Of a stretch of 32,480 nucleotides of DNA, positions 1 through 11,366 are shown in pieces. Where the stretch lies: the NCBI GenBank assembly GCA_034696485.1, contig JAQIWT010000134.1:1-32480 (forward strand), written 5' to 3'. Position 1 is the first letter of the stretch. The number at the start of each line of letters is the position of its first letter. The position numbers and the translations under genes are program-made. This stretch comes from Isohypsibius dastychi. Lineage: Eukaryota; Tardigrada; Eutardigrada; Parachela; Isohypsibiidae. The notes under the pieces are model-generated. The model made no database searches and was not told where the DNA came from. It saw only the letters and a list, made by a program, of their open reading frames with translations.

Positions 1-1421
1 ATCTCGTTTCTGAAACGTCAATCTGACATACTACTATTCACTAGGCCGACACCCCTGATGAAGAAAACAAACAGCTGACAAACAGCTTTTTATTTTCAAC
101 TTTGTTATCGGTTTGTCTTAACCAGGTCTTTTTATTTTCATCATCATCATTCACAGCCGGTATACTGGTGTCCAGAGTAGGGTAACCTCACTTTCGTCTT
201 TTACTCCCTCTCCAACAAAGGCTTAAACCGGATACTGTGCTCCTTTTGGCAATTCTTGGAATCACGGTCGACCTCAACTCAGTATTAAATTGACAAAAAC
301 TTCTGACGACTTTTATTCTGAGCATGCAATTCTTTCGAGAATGTTGAGCTTAGTCCGGCCATATGTCCGCTGGAGGAATCGTAGAGTATTTATAGATTCA
401 GTATGTATTTTAGCGCAACTAAATTTCCCACCCTCAATTCTCTATCTGCGTCGTCGTTGTTAAACATTTGGGCAAGACTGTCCTGCAGCGCATTTGTGCG
501 TTACTGAGGAGGTCCACAGGCTCTATTCAGCCAGTTGCTGGTTTTAGTCATCAAGGTTTCAGTTCGAAAATTATAACTGAAGCAACGTGGTGGAGCGTCC
601 TTCCCACGTCGTAGGATTGCCAGCCTTTTTCGTGGCCCGTTCGCACGAAATGAGTTAAGTTTTCTTTATGCTCGTCAAACTTGGAAACACCTGCTGCAGA
701 GGGAACTGCGCTTTTGGCAGTCTCAGGTGCCACGCAGGCAATCAACAGACAGTTGCAACTTGCAACATCAGACTCGTGCTAGGTTTTGCGCCTTTCCGCT
801 TAGCTGGGAAGTAAAAATTGACAAATTTGGACGAAGAAGTTGATCAGACTACCCTGGTCAGAGAGGTCTCTTCTTTTTTAGGGATAGAATCGAATCCAGA
901 CAATACATGAAAAATCGATTTCGCAAAAATTTAATTTCTCAGTGAGACCGTATTCACACCAAAGCGCAGCTCGCCAGGTAAAAGAGTGTTCCCGACAATG
1001 CAACAAAAAAAATCGAGCCAAAGAGGGGCTTTTGTCAGACGAGAATTTTTCACTAACAAATAGGTCGAGGGATCTCATATTTGTCCACAAAACTTCGGAA
1101 TTTCTGTTTCAAAAAGAGAACTAATAACCGAATCAAAAAAACTCATTTTCTGAACTTTCCCGTTGGCTAACTAAACAGATGACCTATTCAAGAAATGAGC
1201 GCTGATTTCAAAAGGAACCGGAAAGGATCAACAAAACCAGACAGATACAGGCTCCAGTATCCAAGGTTATTCTAACTGATTTTATCCTGATCTTGAATAA
1301 GAATTGCGTGCCCCCAAATGGCCGAAAAGAAAAAGAGAACCAGGGTGTCGTAGTCGGATGAGCCTTACATACTACGAAAATCAATTTGATGGTAGTTTCA
1401 AAGTGAGTAGGTCCGCAGTGA
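1..1421. other. No recognisable gene
   Basis: I see no convincing coding region, RNA gene or repeat here. Short open frames on both strands have no motif I recognise and no exon-like boundaries. The stretch is moderately AT-rich and looks like ordinary non-coding or long-decayed DNA. Confidence 0.5.
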
Positions 1422-2050
1422 TCATCGAATATGGCTGTCGTCGGTTCCTATGAGGTTGCACTTGCTAGAAACCCGGGTAAAAATCAGAGTTGAACACTTT
1501 TCATTTGAATGCTGTTGACTCTTGTAGGGATCGTACTCATCATCAAAACCATTTCTCGAATCATTGGTATTTGAAGTTCGGCATTGTGCGGCATTATGGC
1601 CGGGTTCATGGCAACTGTAGCATTTCTCCCCCAAAAATCGCTGCCCTCGAAGTTGCTCGAGCTCAGCTTTCAGTCGTTCGTCTTCTGCGAGAACGCCGCG
1701 TCTTTGCACGTAAGAGGTGGCAGCATTGTACAGTAGAGCTCCAGATGGCATGAGAGGTGGCTAGAGCGCGGCTGGTGTTCATGAAGTAAACATGGTGCCG
1801 CAAGGTCCTGCTGATCGAAGCTGTCCACCAAGAAATTGCTCAGAAGAGAGGCCAACGTTTGCGAGGTCAGTCCGCCTACCTGGAGGGCCTTATTGTCATA
1901 ATCGCAATTTGATGAGAAAGTCAGTTGGTGTTTCTAGTGCATTGTCCAAAATTCGAGTTTCAAATGATTTAAAAGTCCTAACCACATTTCGTGCACAATG
2001 GTTTTCTCGCAAGCGTCAGCGTTGATGATGCTCATTCTTTTTAAGATATT
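1422..2050 (-). pseudogene. LTR-retrotransposon gag remnant with CCHC zinc knuckle
   Basis: The minus strand holds the end of a Gag-like protein. A zinc knuckle of the form C-x2-C-x4-H-x4-C (CYSCHEPGHNAAQC) lies at 1581-1622, the usual nucleic-acid-binding motif of retrotransposon nucleocapsid. It follows a charged helix rich in Glu, Leu and Arg. Upstream, near 1920-1975, another frame contains a gag-like segment (ETPTDFLIKLRL). The parts lie in different frames with several stops, so the gene is dead. No protease or reverse transcriptase follows on this strand. The Gypsy pol at 15.4-17.5 kb is on the other strand and need not belong to the same copy. Confidence 0.65.
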
Positions 2051-3958
2051 TGTGACGTGAGTGACCGGGTCAGATTCGGAACTGGCGTGGATTGTGAATC
2101 CTATACATCATAATCAACGCTAGTTCTGCCATAAACGGTGACAAGTCCTTCCCAAATTGTTACCCGGTGTTGATAATAGTTGAATCAAGGCCAATTTGCC
2201 ATCAAAGTGCCGTACCTTCCAGAACTAGAAGTAAAAATCTTTCACAATCCGCTGGCGCCTGGTCTTCGACACACATGAAAGCAACATGGAATTATTAGTA
2301 AGAACATGGACTGGCCGCCTGCCAATCCATAAACCAATGAATGGTAGAAAATTCCGAGTACCGTTAGATGTGAGTAAGACAGAACACAAAGGCACAGATG
2401 CGCACACGAAACGTAAATCCTACCTCCACCTATGAGAAGTGAAAATCAAAACAAAATCAAAATTCGTTAGAAGATAAATGTTGACCTTTCCGCTGGTGGC
2501 GACCAGGCGGGAGAGAACGCCAAAATCTGTCACCAGTCGTAATCTACCAAATAATTCCGGCGCTTCATCATCAGTGAATTTTTTTCAAATTTTCCCGACT
2601 TTCGAATCAACCAAATCAATATAACAATCAAAGAGAGGATGATATCGTAATCACTGTTGCAGAGTATTTTTGTCCGCTGCCTGACCTGGTCTTGCTGATT
2701 GATTTAGCGCTTGAACTGGGACGTGATAAAAGCCATATTTATTATCAAAAGATGCGGAACAATAAATTACGGTAATTATTCTCTGATGTTTTAGAATCCA
2801 TGTGTATGAAAGGGAAGGATTCCCCCAATTTCCTTAGACCACATTTTTCTGTATTGAGAATCGAGCCGATTAACAGATCAAAGATCGTTTTGATGAGAAC
2901 TCAGTCAGTCGAAATCAGAAAGTGAAGCGATGAAAAGGCACAGCTCAAAAAAAGCGAAAACCGAAGGAGGGAAAGTTTAGCGAGAGTTTAGCTGAAAGTC
3001 TTATGTCAGTGAGTTACACATATCCTGCACTGGCGGCGCATGATATGACTGGCTTCCGGCCTCGGACAAGGTCAGCACAGCTGATGAATGCAACGAGTCC
3101 GATCTATGTGCTGCGGCTAACTTAACAGAAGCTTATCCGAACGCAGTCGGCAATTTGTGTGATCAAAACAATTTGAAAATCTGTGCCGTGTTTTTTCTTT
3201 TTTTGCCAGTGATGTCCGCATCGATGCAATATCTGTGAAAAAGATCATCTACGTAATCAATGTCTACACCATCAGCAAACAACCATGCCATGGTCCATGT
3301 CAAATAGCTACTTCTCTTCCATTCTTCTGCCTCCTACTTGCCTCTTGTCCTTGCTTGCCTCCTGCCCTCCTGTCCAGCCAGCTGTCCTGTTTCAACCTGT
3401 TGACATGATGTCATGGCGCGGTCGCTACTTCTTTGATTCGCTATGTCAAGTGAATCGCCGTTGCTATCAAGAGAGCTGAGCCGAAAGCAAAGATTCTTGA
3501 CTGTCACATTCCTAATATCTATTCTAGGCACACACCTTGTGGACGATTTTGACAGCTGCGCTGTCTGGGATCGTTAGGGTGTATTGGACATGTTGCACCT
3601 TGCTTTTCTATCGTGTGTTGTAGAACTATAATTTCTGTTTTAAAGGTGTTCCATGCAAATCCTCTGGGAGACAAATTAGGATCATCAAGAATCTTTAATG
3701 ATGATCGAGCAAAGAATTATTAGGGGGCCAACAAAATGCCCGTCTGCCGAAACGGTCGGGCATTTCGTAAGAAGTTGGCTTTCAATCTTTCCGAGCGTCT
3801 TGTTGTCTGAGGCTTATATTTTCGGGCAGTATTGAGTCATTGATCAGTCGGACCGCGGTTGTTTCTGGCTGAGTTCAAACAAATAGTTTCCAATAACCTC
3901 ATTCCTTTGAACATTTCTCGCTGCCTGGAGACAGAAACTCTATGAAAGCAATTAACTG
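2051..3958. other. No recognisable gene
   Basis: This 1.9-kb stretch contains only short frames without recognisable motifs. Pyrimidine-rich tracts occur near 3300-3380. Nothing can be assigned. Confidence 0.45.
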
Positions 3959-4347
3959 TTAAACTTTAGTCGCACTCATCCAGAAATATACTGTCCGATG
4001 TCGATTAAGAATATCTGATTGTAAAGCGAAATTTTCGGCTGTCGATGGCTGTTGATTGATCACTAAATAACCATATCTTTCCTTGATAGCTTCATCATAT
4101 GCTTTCTCGACTTTTGTGATTTCGAGCTGCCTGCCTAAGAGTTCAATTTGACCAACATCACGTGGTGATTCAAATAGTGCACAAGCTTGGCAGTTAAGGA
4201 CAATTTCTCTCATACGTTTTCTTTATTTTTAGAGATTCTGCAGAATGAACCATACGGTCACATTCGTGTGATGCATATCTATGTATACCATGTAGCTGCC
4301 TTATTATTTTTTGAAACCTTTTGTATCACATCGTGAAGAATCAAAAG
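3959..4347 (-). pseudogene. Maverick-type genome-packaging ATPase, C-terminal half
   Basis: The product would be the FtsK/HerA-like (A32-type) ATPase that pumps viral DNA into the capsid. The open frame from 4213 to 3959 has the family's late motifs: an LNCQACALFESPRD stretch, corresponding to the usual LN...VLF.NPRD segment, and then AYDEAIKERYGYLVINQQPS, like the A..DA....YGYL.ID..P block near the family C-terminus. A Walker B-like stretch (LLILHDVIQKVSKN) is readable at about 4347-4306 in another frame, followed by stops and frameshifts. The Walker A half is missing: the sequence upstream runs into the end of the TBP-like gene. This is a truncated, inactive copy. Identification rests on motif order remembered for the family. 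Confidence 0.7.
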
Positions 4348-4416
4348 ATCAAACTGAATGGAACTTCATCGAAAATCTTGTCCACAACATTGACAAATTT
4401 GATTTCCGAGTAATTT

Positions 4417-5143
4417 TCATATAAATCCTGCTGAATTCACGTGTACGATACGATCAGGAGATGGACTGAATGTGCTTTCACCTTTCTTGAGCAAATCAAA
4501 CCTGAATGTGGTTCTTACTGACATTGATGGCCTAAAATCATATTCGAAAACGGGCACTGAAATCTGATGTCTGCCTGAATCAAGTCCATTATTTTCAAGG
4601 AAAATTTCTGGTTTTTCTTTTGCTTTTATTACTGCTGATACGCTTTTTGCACCCAAAATCGTAACTTTTCCTGAATATAAATCATAAGCCGTTATCATAA
4701 TTCCCAAAAACCTGCAACGCACCGCAGAGAGAGAAATTTCTGGCTCATAGATCAGCATATAATTTTTCGCATACTGGTTCAGGTTCGTTCCGTGTCCGTG
4801 ATTGTACGGAGCGATTATATTAAGCACTTCGTAATCGAAATAAGTTGTTGTGGAACCAAGAGTACCGACTTTGCTCAGATAAAGTGTCAAGATTCTTCAT
4901 CGATGCGCTCTTACCGAAAATAAAAAAAAATGTTGCTGTTTTTAAAAAATTAACATAGTCTAAGTACGAAATCTTCAAACGAATAGCATGAAAAACTGGT
5001 TGGCGATAAGAAAGACTAGGACAGACGTTTTCCAGTTTTTGTAAATTAATTGGATTTTTAAGTTTGATAGAAACGACGATGTTTGCAATTTCCAAATTCA
5101 TTGCCGTGTTCAGGGTAAAAAAAACCTCAGCCGCTAAACTCAT
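4417..5143 (-). pseudogene. Divergent TATA-binding protein (TBP-like), frameshifted
   Basis: Two overlapping minus-strand frames, 5143-4820 and 4890-4417, carry the two imperfect repeats of a TBP fold in the right order. Repeat 1 starts at residue 17 of the first frame (LEIANIVVSIKL), has the YRQPVFHAIRLKI strand and ends near FFFIFGK. Repeat 2 has EVLNIIAPYN, then IYEPEISLSAVRCRF and SGKVTILGAKS, the last two matching the Y.PE.F....R and GK....GAKS hallmarks of TBP. About 50 extra residues follow. Host TBP is extremely conserved and this is not, so a viral or transposon origin is inferred. One frame change falls between about 4899 and 4820; it could be a mutation, a sequencing error or, less likely, an intron. 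The ATPase remnant follows directly downstream. Confidence 0.75.
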
Positions 5144-5486
5144 GAAACGAACAATATCGGACTCACTTAGCTGAAGTTCATCACTCCACTCGCCCAGAAC
5201 ATTTCCACGCTGATGTCAAGTCAGGCGTTTCTACAGTCTCTTACACCGACAATACCTTACCCCGACAGTACCTCACCCCAACAGTAGTTGACCCTGACGG
5301 TATCTACTCAATTCAGCAGTTTATATTCCGGCTATTCAACTTCAGATTGTCGTGTTGTGGTTGTGTTTCTCTCTGGACTCTGTGTCAAGCCAAACTTGAG
5401 CAAGCGTCTTACTCACTTAGTTTTCTTATCGTCTTCTACATCTTACTTTTCGAGCTTGCATCGAAGCTGCGCTCGGATTACCCGAC

Positions 5487-5942
5487 TTAACTTTTGCCAA
5501 CTTGGAATGAACTTTGCGGCTGTTCAACATGGTTTTTGTTCGTTCCCCTGGATGAGCGTCTATTTTCAATCGAGTCGAACATATTTGTAAAATTTTTCAA
5601 AATTATCTTTCTAGTTGATTTCACACCCAACTTGACATAGTCCGACGACTGAAAACCCAATGAGATAATCACGCTAGTTTGGAGTTGGACGTCTCGCTTT
5701 TGAATTCTTCAATGGAATTGGATATCTTGGTAAACTGGATCTGACAAGAAATTTTTGAATGACTGTTTTTGTACTTTCGTGAACTGTCGACACGCCGTAG
5801 AATCGAATAATGTGACAACGAAATGGTTGGGAATCTTCCGGGCTAATTGCAAAATATTCTCTATGTTCGTGATGTCGAATGAGATCAACTGAGTGAGGGA
5901 CGTTTGAATGTCATATAGCGGCGAAGCCGAGATGATCTCTTT
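5487..5942 (-). pseudogene. Unidentified protein-like frame with one in-frame stop
   Basis: A single minus-strand frame stays open from 5942 to 5487 apart from one TGA near 5665. The composition looks protein-like: a first part with mixed hydrophobic and polar residues (for example LISFDITNIENILQLARKI) and a second part that becomes basic and polar. I do not recognise a family. It lies upstream of the TBP-like and ATPase remnants on the same strand, so it may belong to the same decayed viral element, but nothing proves that. Confidence 0.3.
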
Positions 5943-7739
5943 CTAGCCTTGTGCAAATACACAACCTCTGTGTCCTTCCGATTCTTATGATCGAATTTTT
6001 TCTTTGTTTGCTGAGCGCCGCTCGAATCTTATCAATGACTGAAATTTGGACATTCCACTTCACCTACTTGGGAATTTTGAAAATGCGTCCGATACCCTCG
6101 CAACTGGGAAAAACATTGCCGCCGCCGCCAATTCGAATGCCTCTGGTTACCGACCGGTCGGTTTGACAGATGCCTGGAAATGTACAAGTCCCCAATCTGA
6201 TTATCATGGTGCGAGGTAACATTCCGCAAATGTCTTTTATTATGATGGTTTTCTTTGTTCTGTGGGCTTCAACCGTGTTGGTTTTTCGACACTTGTGAGT
6301 CGAAGAATGTCAGATCCTTCTTTCGGTACTGTACGGAACTCTTTATTCCCTCGATTTCCTGATTTTCTGTCTCGAATTTCCATATTGGCGTGGTTTAGTA
6401 ACGCATTTTTCCACTTCGACGAATGAGCTTATTCGATTCTTCTTCTTCTAAATTCTCTTGTTTGACGTTTTCGTCAAAAGTTCTGTTCTCTCGATATTTC
6501 ACCCGGGTCACGAAAGTAGATTTCTATTCAAGGAATATCCAACGCGAATTGTCGAAAATGGATCCGTAACCTGTGATCAATTTCTCAGAATTCGATTCTC
6601 ATTCTCCTGTTTGGTTTTCGAGTCTTGACTTGAACTTTGGACATCATGCCTCAGCCTCAAAAGTTGCAAATTATTGTCATCCATTGTTTCTGTCATCTGT
6701 GTACTTTCGATACCTTCTCATCTGGAGTGGTCGAATATGTACCCTGGGAAATAATTCGAAAATTCCTTCAACGTTTCAGTCCTCCTGGCATGTTCAAGTG
6801 CCATTACGGATTATAAGTTACCTCCCGAACTTTTGATTTTGAACATGCCTGACATGTCTGCTCAGGACAATGTGGCTCCCAATAACAAAACAAAATTTGA
6901 AAGACGTTTCTCCATAGGCTCCTCGATTTAAAGACTGATGGACTCATATGACTCAACTCTACCAATCGTTCCAAGGTGGATCGATTGACTTCTGCAATTT
7001 GTCATTTCACCATTTTATGCTGAAGATCAGGGCCGAATTCTTCTAGCTTTCTGTCACAATAAATGAGATAATGAGCTCAGCCGTCCTCAGAACAAGCACG
7101 GCCATTACATCCCAATACGCGTGGTACGTGATTGTTTGGGGATGCTTGATCGACAGGAGCTTCAATCTCCTGCAAGAACCGACCTGCAGTTTCCAGGTCA
7201 CAGGTCACCAATGACACATCGCCACACCCGTGGTTGAGACCGTTCTGATTGACGATACTGCGGCAGTTACAAAACGCATGGCTTTTACGATGATGATTTT
7301 CGTTAACGGATGAATTGCTACCAACGAGAACCTGTCTTGTCGCGAACTGAAAACGAGCGCTACACAAAAATTGAGATGTCTTTTTTGGAATAGTCCCTAC
7401 ACAAACAGAGGTTGCAGTAACCTATCGGGCAGCCGCTTCACATCGACCGCTTTCGAGAAACTGCAGGATGGGATGTGATAACTGTCTTTTGTAAGGCCAT
7501 AAGTACTACTTGCTCCCAGGTGACCAGACAGCACGAACATGTGAGCATCGGTAGAAACAAGATGCTCTCACAACTTTGGGATAACCAGGGGAAGAGGTAA
7601 TGATCACTTGAGAATAAAATATTTTGAGATCCCAATCCATGTTCGCGACTTGACAGCTTCAAGAGCACCAGCTACAAAAGAACAACCTTTCGGCGCAGTC
7701 AATGTGTTTGAATCATCACTTTTCACCGGGTAAGGGCCG
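5943..7739. other. No assignable gene
   Basis: Several short frames exist on both strands (for example a Cys-rich frame at 7077-7367, minus), but none shows a known motif, a frame running across stops, or exon borders I can defend. Probably decayed repeat or non-coding sequence. Confidence 0.4.
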
Positions 7740-8090
7740 TTATTCGTTTCTTAACCTTTGAGTCTCATATAATGTCACGTCAATGTCCTTATCAAGACTC
7801 TGCAAAATCGTTTTTGTCGGGCTCTCATCGACAGTCACCGGTGTAATGGCACATCGAATTCTTTTGATAATTGACGATGCTCTCTGGCACATGATAATGC
7901 ACTTCCCATCTGATCTAAATAACTTGCCATACCAAGGAAGAACGATCAAGCTGAGTTTGAATTGTGCTGAACTTGAATTCTTACTTTGGTCAGCGCGGCG
8001 CCGATCTCTGAGCAGAAGAACAGAAAAGCCCAGTTTTGTGTTTGCTGCCGGCGAAAATTCAAAAAAGCATATTTTGTACAGCGGATCAAC
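7740..8090 (-). other. Unidentified 117-codon open frame without ATG
   Basis: The minus-strand frame is open from the stop codon at 8091-8093 down to a stop at 7740 and has no in-frame ATG near its start. The residues are balanced and protein-like (YKICFFEFSPAANTKLGF near the start, LPWYGKLFRSDGKCIIMC in the middle). It could be an exon or a transposon fragment. I do not recognise a family and cannot define splice sites. Confidence 0.2.
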
Positions 8091-9629
8091 TTAACCAGGG
8101 AGCGCTGAAATAGAAACAAGCAAAAAAGGTAACTGACGCGCGATAAACAAGATCATTGCCAAGTTTTTTGCGTGTTTCCTGCAACCCACGAGAAGGTGTC
8201 ACGGATGCCATGGAATACAGATAACAGAGGCTGTGATATAATGACTGTGTTTCATGAAATTTTATCAATTTTTCCTTATTGATTGAGAACTGAGTTTGAA
8301 TCAAACCATCTATAGCCGGAATTCATGACTTCTTCGCTCAGATCGCCTCAACAGTGGAGGCGAATTGAGAGGACTTCCCTCAGACTAACCAAACCCCCTC
8401 AGACAGATCACTTTCACGGGTGCCTCCGAAAACATGATCAGCATCCTGTTTTCAAGACATTGTTGATTCCGTAGAAACTTTATTGGATGGAAATCCGTTG
8501 AGCTTTAAAGCTATCCCAATGCTAGAGTTTGTAGAAAAAGTGTTGCACCGGGGATGCAAGTCGATTACAGCTATGATATTCCAGTGGGTGTCAGTCATTC
8601 TTGCATCGCATTCACTGCCAACGTAAACTTTTATTCTGTGTTAAGCACGCACTATAAAGATAGTTCAGTCTTCCATGCCTTTGAGCTCTGCGTTCAAACC
8701 ACTTAAGCCTGAGCATTTGTTCCTTTTGTTTTGTTGTCCAGCATAAAAGTTTGTTCGATCTTGGTCTTCATATTCTGATTGCTATTTGTAACAAAGTTGA
8801 GAACCAATCCACTGCTCTGGAATCTGTCACAACCGAGGTCCATTCTTCTCCCACCAGAACGACAGGTTAGTTTATTTCTTTTGAATTTCGGAAATTTCAT
8901 TTGAAACTCGTTTGCTGTCTTAAGGTGATCTTCTCGTACAATTATTCCAGTTCGGATCTAATCTTCCTCATCTTAAGTTACGTGAAAATTGACTGTGTCC
9001 AGTTCAGCAACGACCGAATCCACTCGTTACTCTTCCACGTCCACAGCTACACTTCAAACTAGGCAAGAAGATAGACTCCCTCATTGGAGGCACCGTGTGC
9101 CTCCAAACAGGGGTATTGGTTCTAAGGCGTAGTAGCTCATGAGTTGGGCTGAGTACGGACGGCGGCATGCAACTGACCGATGGCTACTCACGATAGACCA
9201 CTCCCCTCTCCACATATTCAGCGTGTACGCCATTTTGTTTCTGACTAGGGAAAATCCTGTTTGGACTGACGCCATCTGTTTTTGATTCGGAATCATCTTA
9301 TTTCAGACAGTGAAGTTTCCGTTCTCCAAATGTTTTGCCATAAAATTATTAAATGGAATGTTCTTGGTAGTTACTGTGCAATTCTGTTTGAATAACATAA
9401 TATGTGTTTCAGTTTCCCTAATAGTAAATATCATTATTTGAACTATGAGTACGATCTGGATGATCGCTCTGGCCGTTTGGCTGTATGTTGGATTTTGTTA
9501 CTTCATGATTATGGTTTTTTTGGTTTGTTCTCAAGGGTGCTGAATAGGCTATAGATCAATACGAAATAATGATGAATCCACAGAAGTGTAAACGTTTCCC
9601 AGTGGTAAACGCGCCAGCCTTTCAGGATT
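8091..9629. other. No assignable gene
   Basis: This stretch contains short frames only. The longest minus frames (8703-8900 and 9081-9296) have no motif I can name. I see no LTR, terminal repeat or RNA gene. Confidence 0.4.
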
Positions 9630-9770
9630 TGTACCATACTGGGCATCTTCAAGACAAGAGATGCACAAATTTTGTCCGGAATTTTGTATGAATGAGAAAG
9701 ATAATATATGTGCGCAAAATGCTGCTGGTCAAAATTTGTGCTGTTCGCCCGTTCCCGTTTGAAAACATTT
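9630..9770 (-). pseudogene. Fragment of a Fic-domain gene (second copy)
   Basis: Read on the minus strand, this segment translates to a decayed copy of the core of the Fic gene at 24979-25722. FSNGNGRTAQILTSSILR is followed by an IIFL stretch, and the nucleotide sequence CATCTTCAAGACA recurs in both copies. The leading His-Pro of the Fic motif is lost and frameshifts follow, so it is not functional. It lies left of a protease remnant and two capsid remnants on the same strand, mirroring the Fic-protease-capsid order of the right-hand element. This suggests Fic was a resident gene of this viral lineage and not a chance neighbour. Confidence 0.75.
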
Positions 9771-10126
9771 AGATCTTAAAGAAAAGAGAAGCAAACGATG
9801 CTCGAAGTTTTATGGCCAATTCCAGGTCTTGACAGTTTTCCAAATAGCTTGTCATCGATAAAGTTCGTCCAGTTGACCTTGAACCAGGTCTAGCTTGCTG
9901 TCGACCAGAATCAACTTCTCGGCGCTCTGCTTTTCAACATCCGGAAATCCGATTAATGCAAATTTTAGACCTCAAAACGATCCAGCTTTATCTTTTAGCC
10001 TTTGGTCACATGTTTTAGTTTACCGGATGTAAGTCAAAAACTCTTGAGGACTCAAAGAGCACTAGATCGTAAAGAGCAAGCCTTTTTGTGGATTATGAAT
10101 TATTGGAAAAAACTGACAATCCTCAC

Positions 10127-10693
10127 CTTTTTAAGAGTTGCGATGAAGAAGCATCCGTCAACCTTCATACGTAAACAAAGCGCCATATTCTCGTCGAAAA
10201 CCGGCAATTTTTCAATAAACTCCAGTTTTCCGTCAGACTTTGTAGCTACATTTATTGATAGCTCTGCCTCTAACAATGTCCTATCATTCACCACGATCCG
10301 GAGTGGAGTGGGAGGAGAAGCCGCCGACGTGGAGGGCTGGCCTAAAAGTCAACATGAATATTCAAAACATATGAATATCGGATTGACGACAAGCCCGAAT
10401 TATTTCACAATTTTGTAGGAATAGAGCTTACCAATAACTGACGAAAAAGGCTGGGTGGACGGCGTTTGGCCAGAATCCGAAACTGGGTTCAACGGATGTG
10501 CTTGCAGAAGTAACCGGTACACCAAACGCCGAGCCAAAAACAGATTGGGCGGATGTCGGAGGCTGTCAAAATCCCAAAGAAAATCCAGAAGCTGCTGAAC
10601 TAGCCGGCGTGGCGAAACCGAACAAAGAAGCCTCGGTTGCTGGCTGAACTCGTTGAATTCATCGCAATTTTCTTGTTCATCTTCCGTGTCCAA
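10127..10693 (-). pseudogene. FG-repeat (nucleoporin-like) gene fragment with two exons
   Basis: The right-hand part (about 10660-10432) encodes FG-type repeats in Ser/Thr/Ala/Pro-rich sequence: SLFGFATPASSAASGFSLGF, then in another frame SVFGSAFGVPVTSASTS and SFGF. FG repeats of this kind are typical of nuclear-pore proteins. The segment ends at a good 5' splice site (TTG|GTAAGC, 10432/10431). An intron of about 90 bp ends in TTTTAG at 10342. A second exon of 215 bp (10341-10127) keeps frame and ends at AAG|GTGAGG. It encodes a Ser/Pro linker and then a folded-looking segment (PLRIVVNDRTLLEAEL). Frameshifts in the first exon suggest a relic. Whether it is a host gene piece or captured by the element is unknown. 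Confidence 0.5.
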
Positions 10694-10870
10694 GACGTAG
10701 TCTTCAGTATTACAAGTCTCTTCTCGATCTGCTCCAGAAGATCATGGCTTGGAGTGACTTGTTCGCCGTGTAGTCACATAACGTCTGGAATTGAATAGTC
10801 TCGGAAATGATTCATGTTTGACTGAATAGTTTCTCAACTGTAACTTGCTTATACCCTCGGTGCGCCACGC

Positions 10871-11366
10871 CTATGGTTCGAGCAAGCGTCCAATTAGAAA
10901 TTTTTTATCTCTCACTGTTCGATGCATTTTGAAGAATGGGTTGATGAATTTACACACGAACAAATCATTTGCGACCGTGTATTTTGTGAATGCGAACATG
11001 ACATCGTCGTAGGAAAAGCCATATGCTCTGAGCAAATGAAAAAGCCCAAAATGTTGGTCACATACCGCGCTGTCTCCCGATTGCAAAGTTTTGCACTGGC
11101 GGATTCTATACTCGTCTTCTACTCAACTTACCAATTGAGTGAAAGGCAGGAGTTTTACCAAAGCTATCAGAAAATTCAATGGTATCGTCAGTACAGAAGA
11201 AAGCAATCCAATGCTGTCCGCTCTCATTCAGAGTTTCCTTGTTTGCAATATCTCCTCCAGGGAATTCCTTCGTTTCCGGAAAGGTATCTGCAGCAAAAAC
11301 CTTAAAGAATTATTTGTCCATAGCTGAGTCTTTCCGTTAAGCTGTTTTGATTTGCTGGCTGTTCAT
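10871..11366 (-). pseudogene. Adenain-like cysteine protease, broken copy
   Basis: This is homologous to the intact protease at 29635-30138. The ATG at 11366-11364 overlaps the TGA of the capsid remnant upstream (ATGA). A stop follows after nine codons. Further down, pieces in shifting frames match the intact gene: VFAADTFPETKEFPG, GQHWIAFFCTDDTIEF with the catalytic His region, and then in frame 11086-10871 the Cys region through the C-terminus (FTKYTVANDLFVCKFINPFF). The Cys-Gly of the active site has become Cys-Asp, in SAVCDQHF. Inactive by several independent lesions. Confidence 0.85.

Noticed and set aside
1422-2050. Gag remnant as the missing front part of the Gypsy element at 15.4-20.1 kb
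   Set aside because: Opposite strand and more than 13 kb away with unrelated sequence between; no shared LTR was seen.
7077-7367. Cys-rich 96-codon minus frame as a secreted protein
   Set aside because: No signal peptide, no regular cysteine framework and no exon borders; likely chance.
10002-10418. 138-codon plus-strand frame
   Set aside because: The minus strand here has an exon with both splice sites in phase and a protein-like composition, so the plus frame is probably its shadow.
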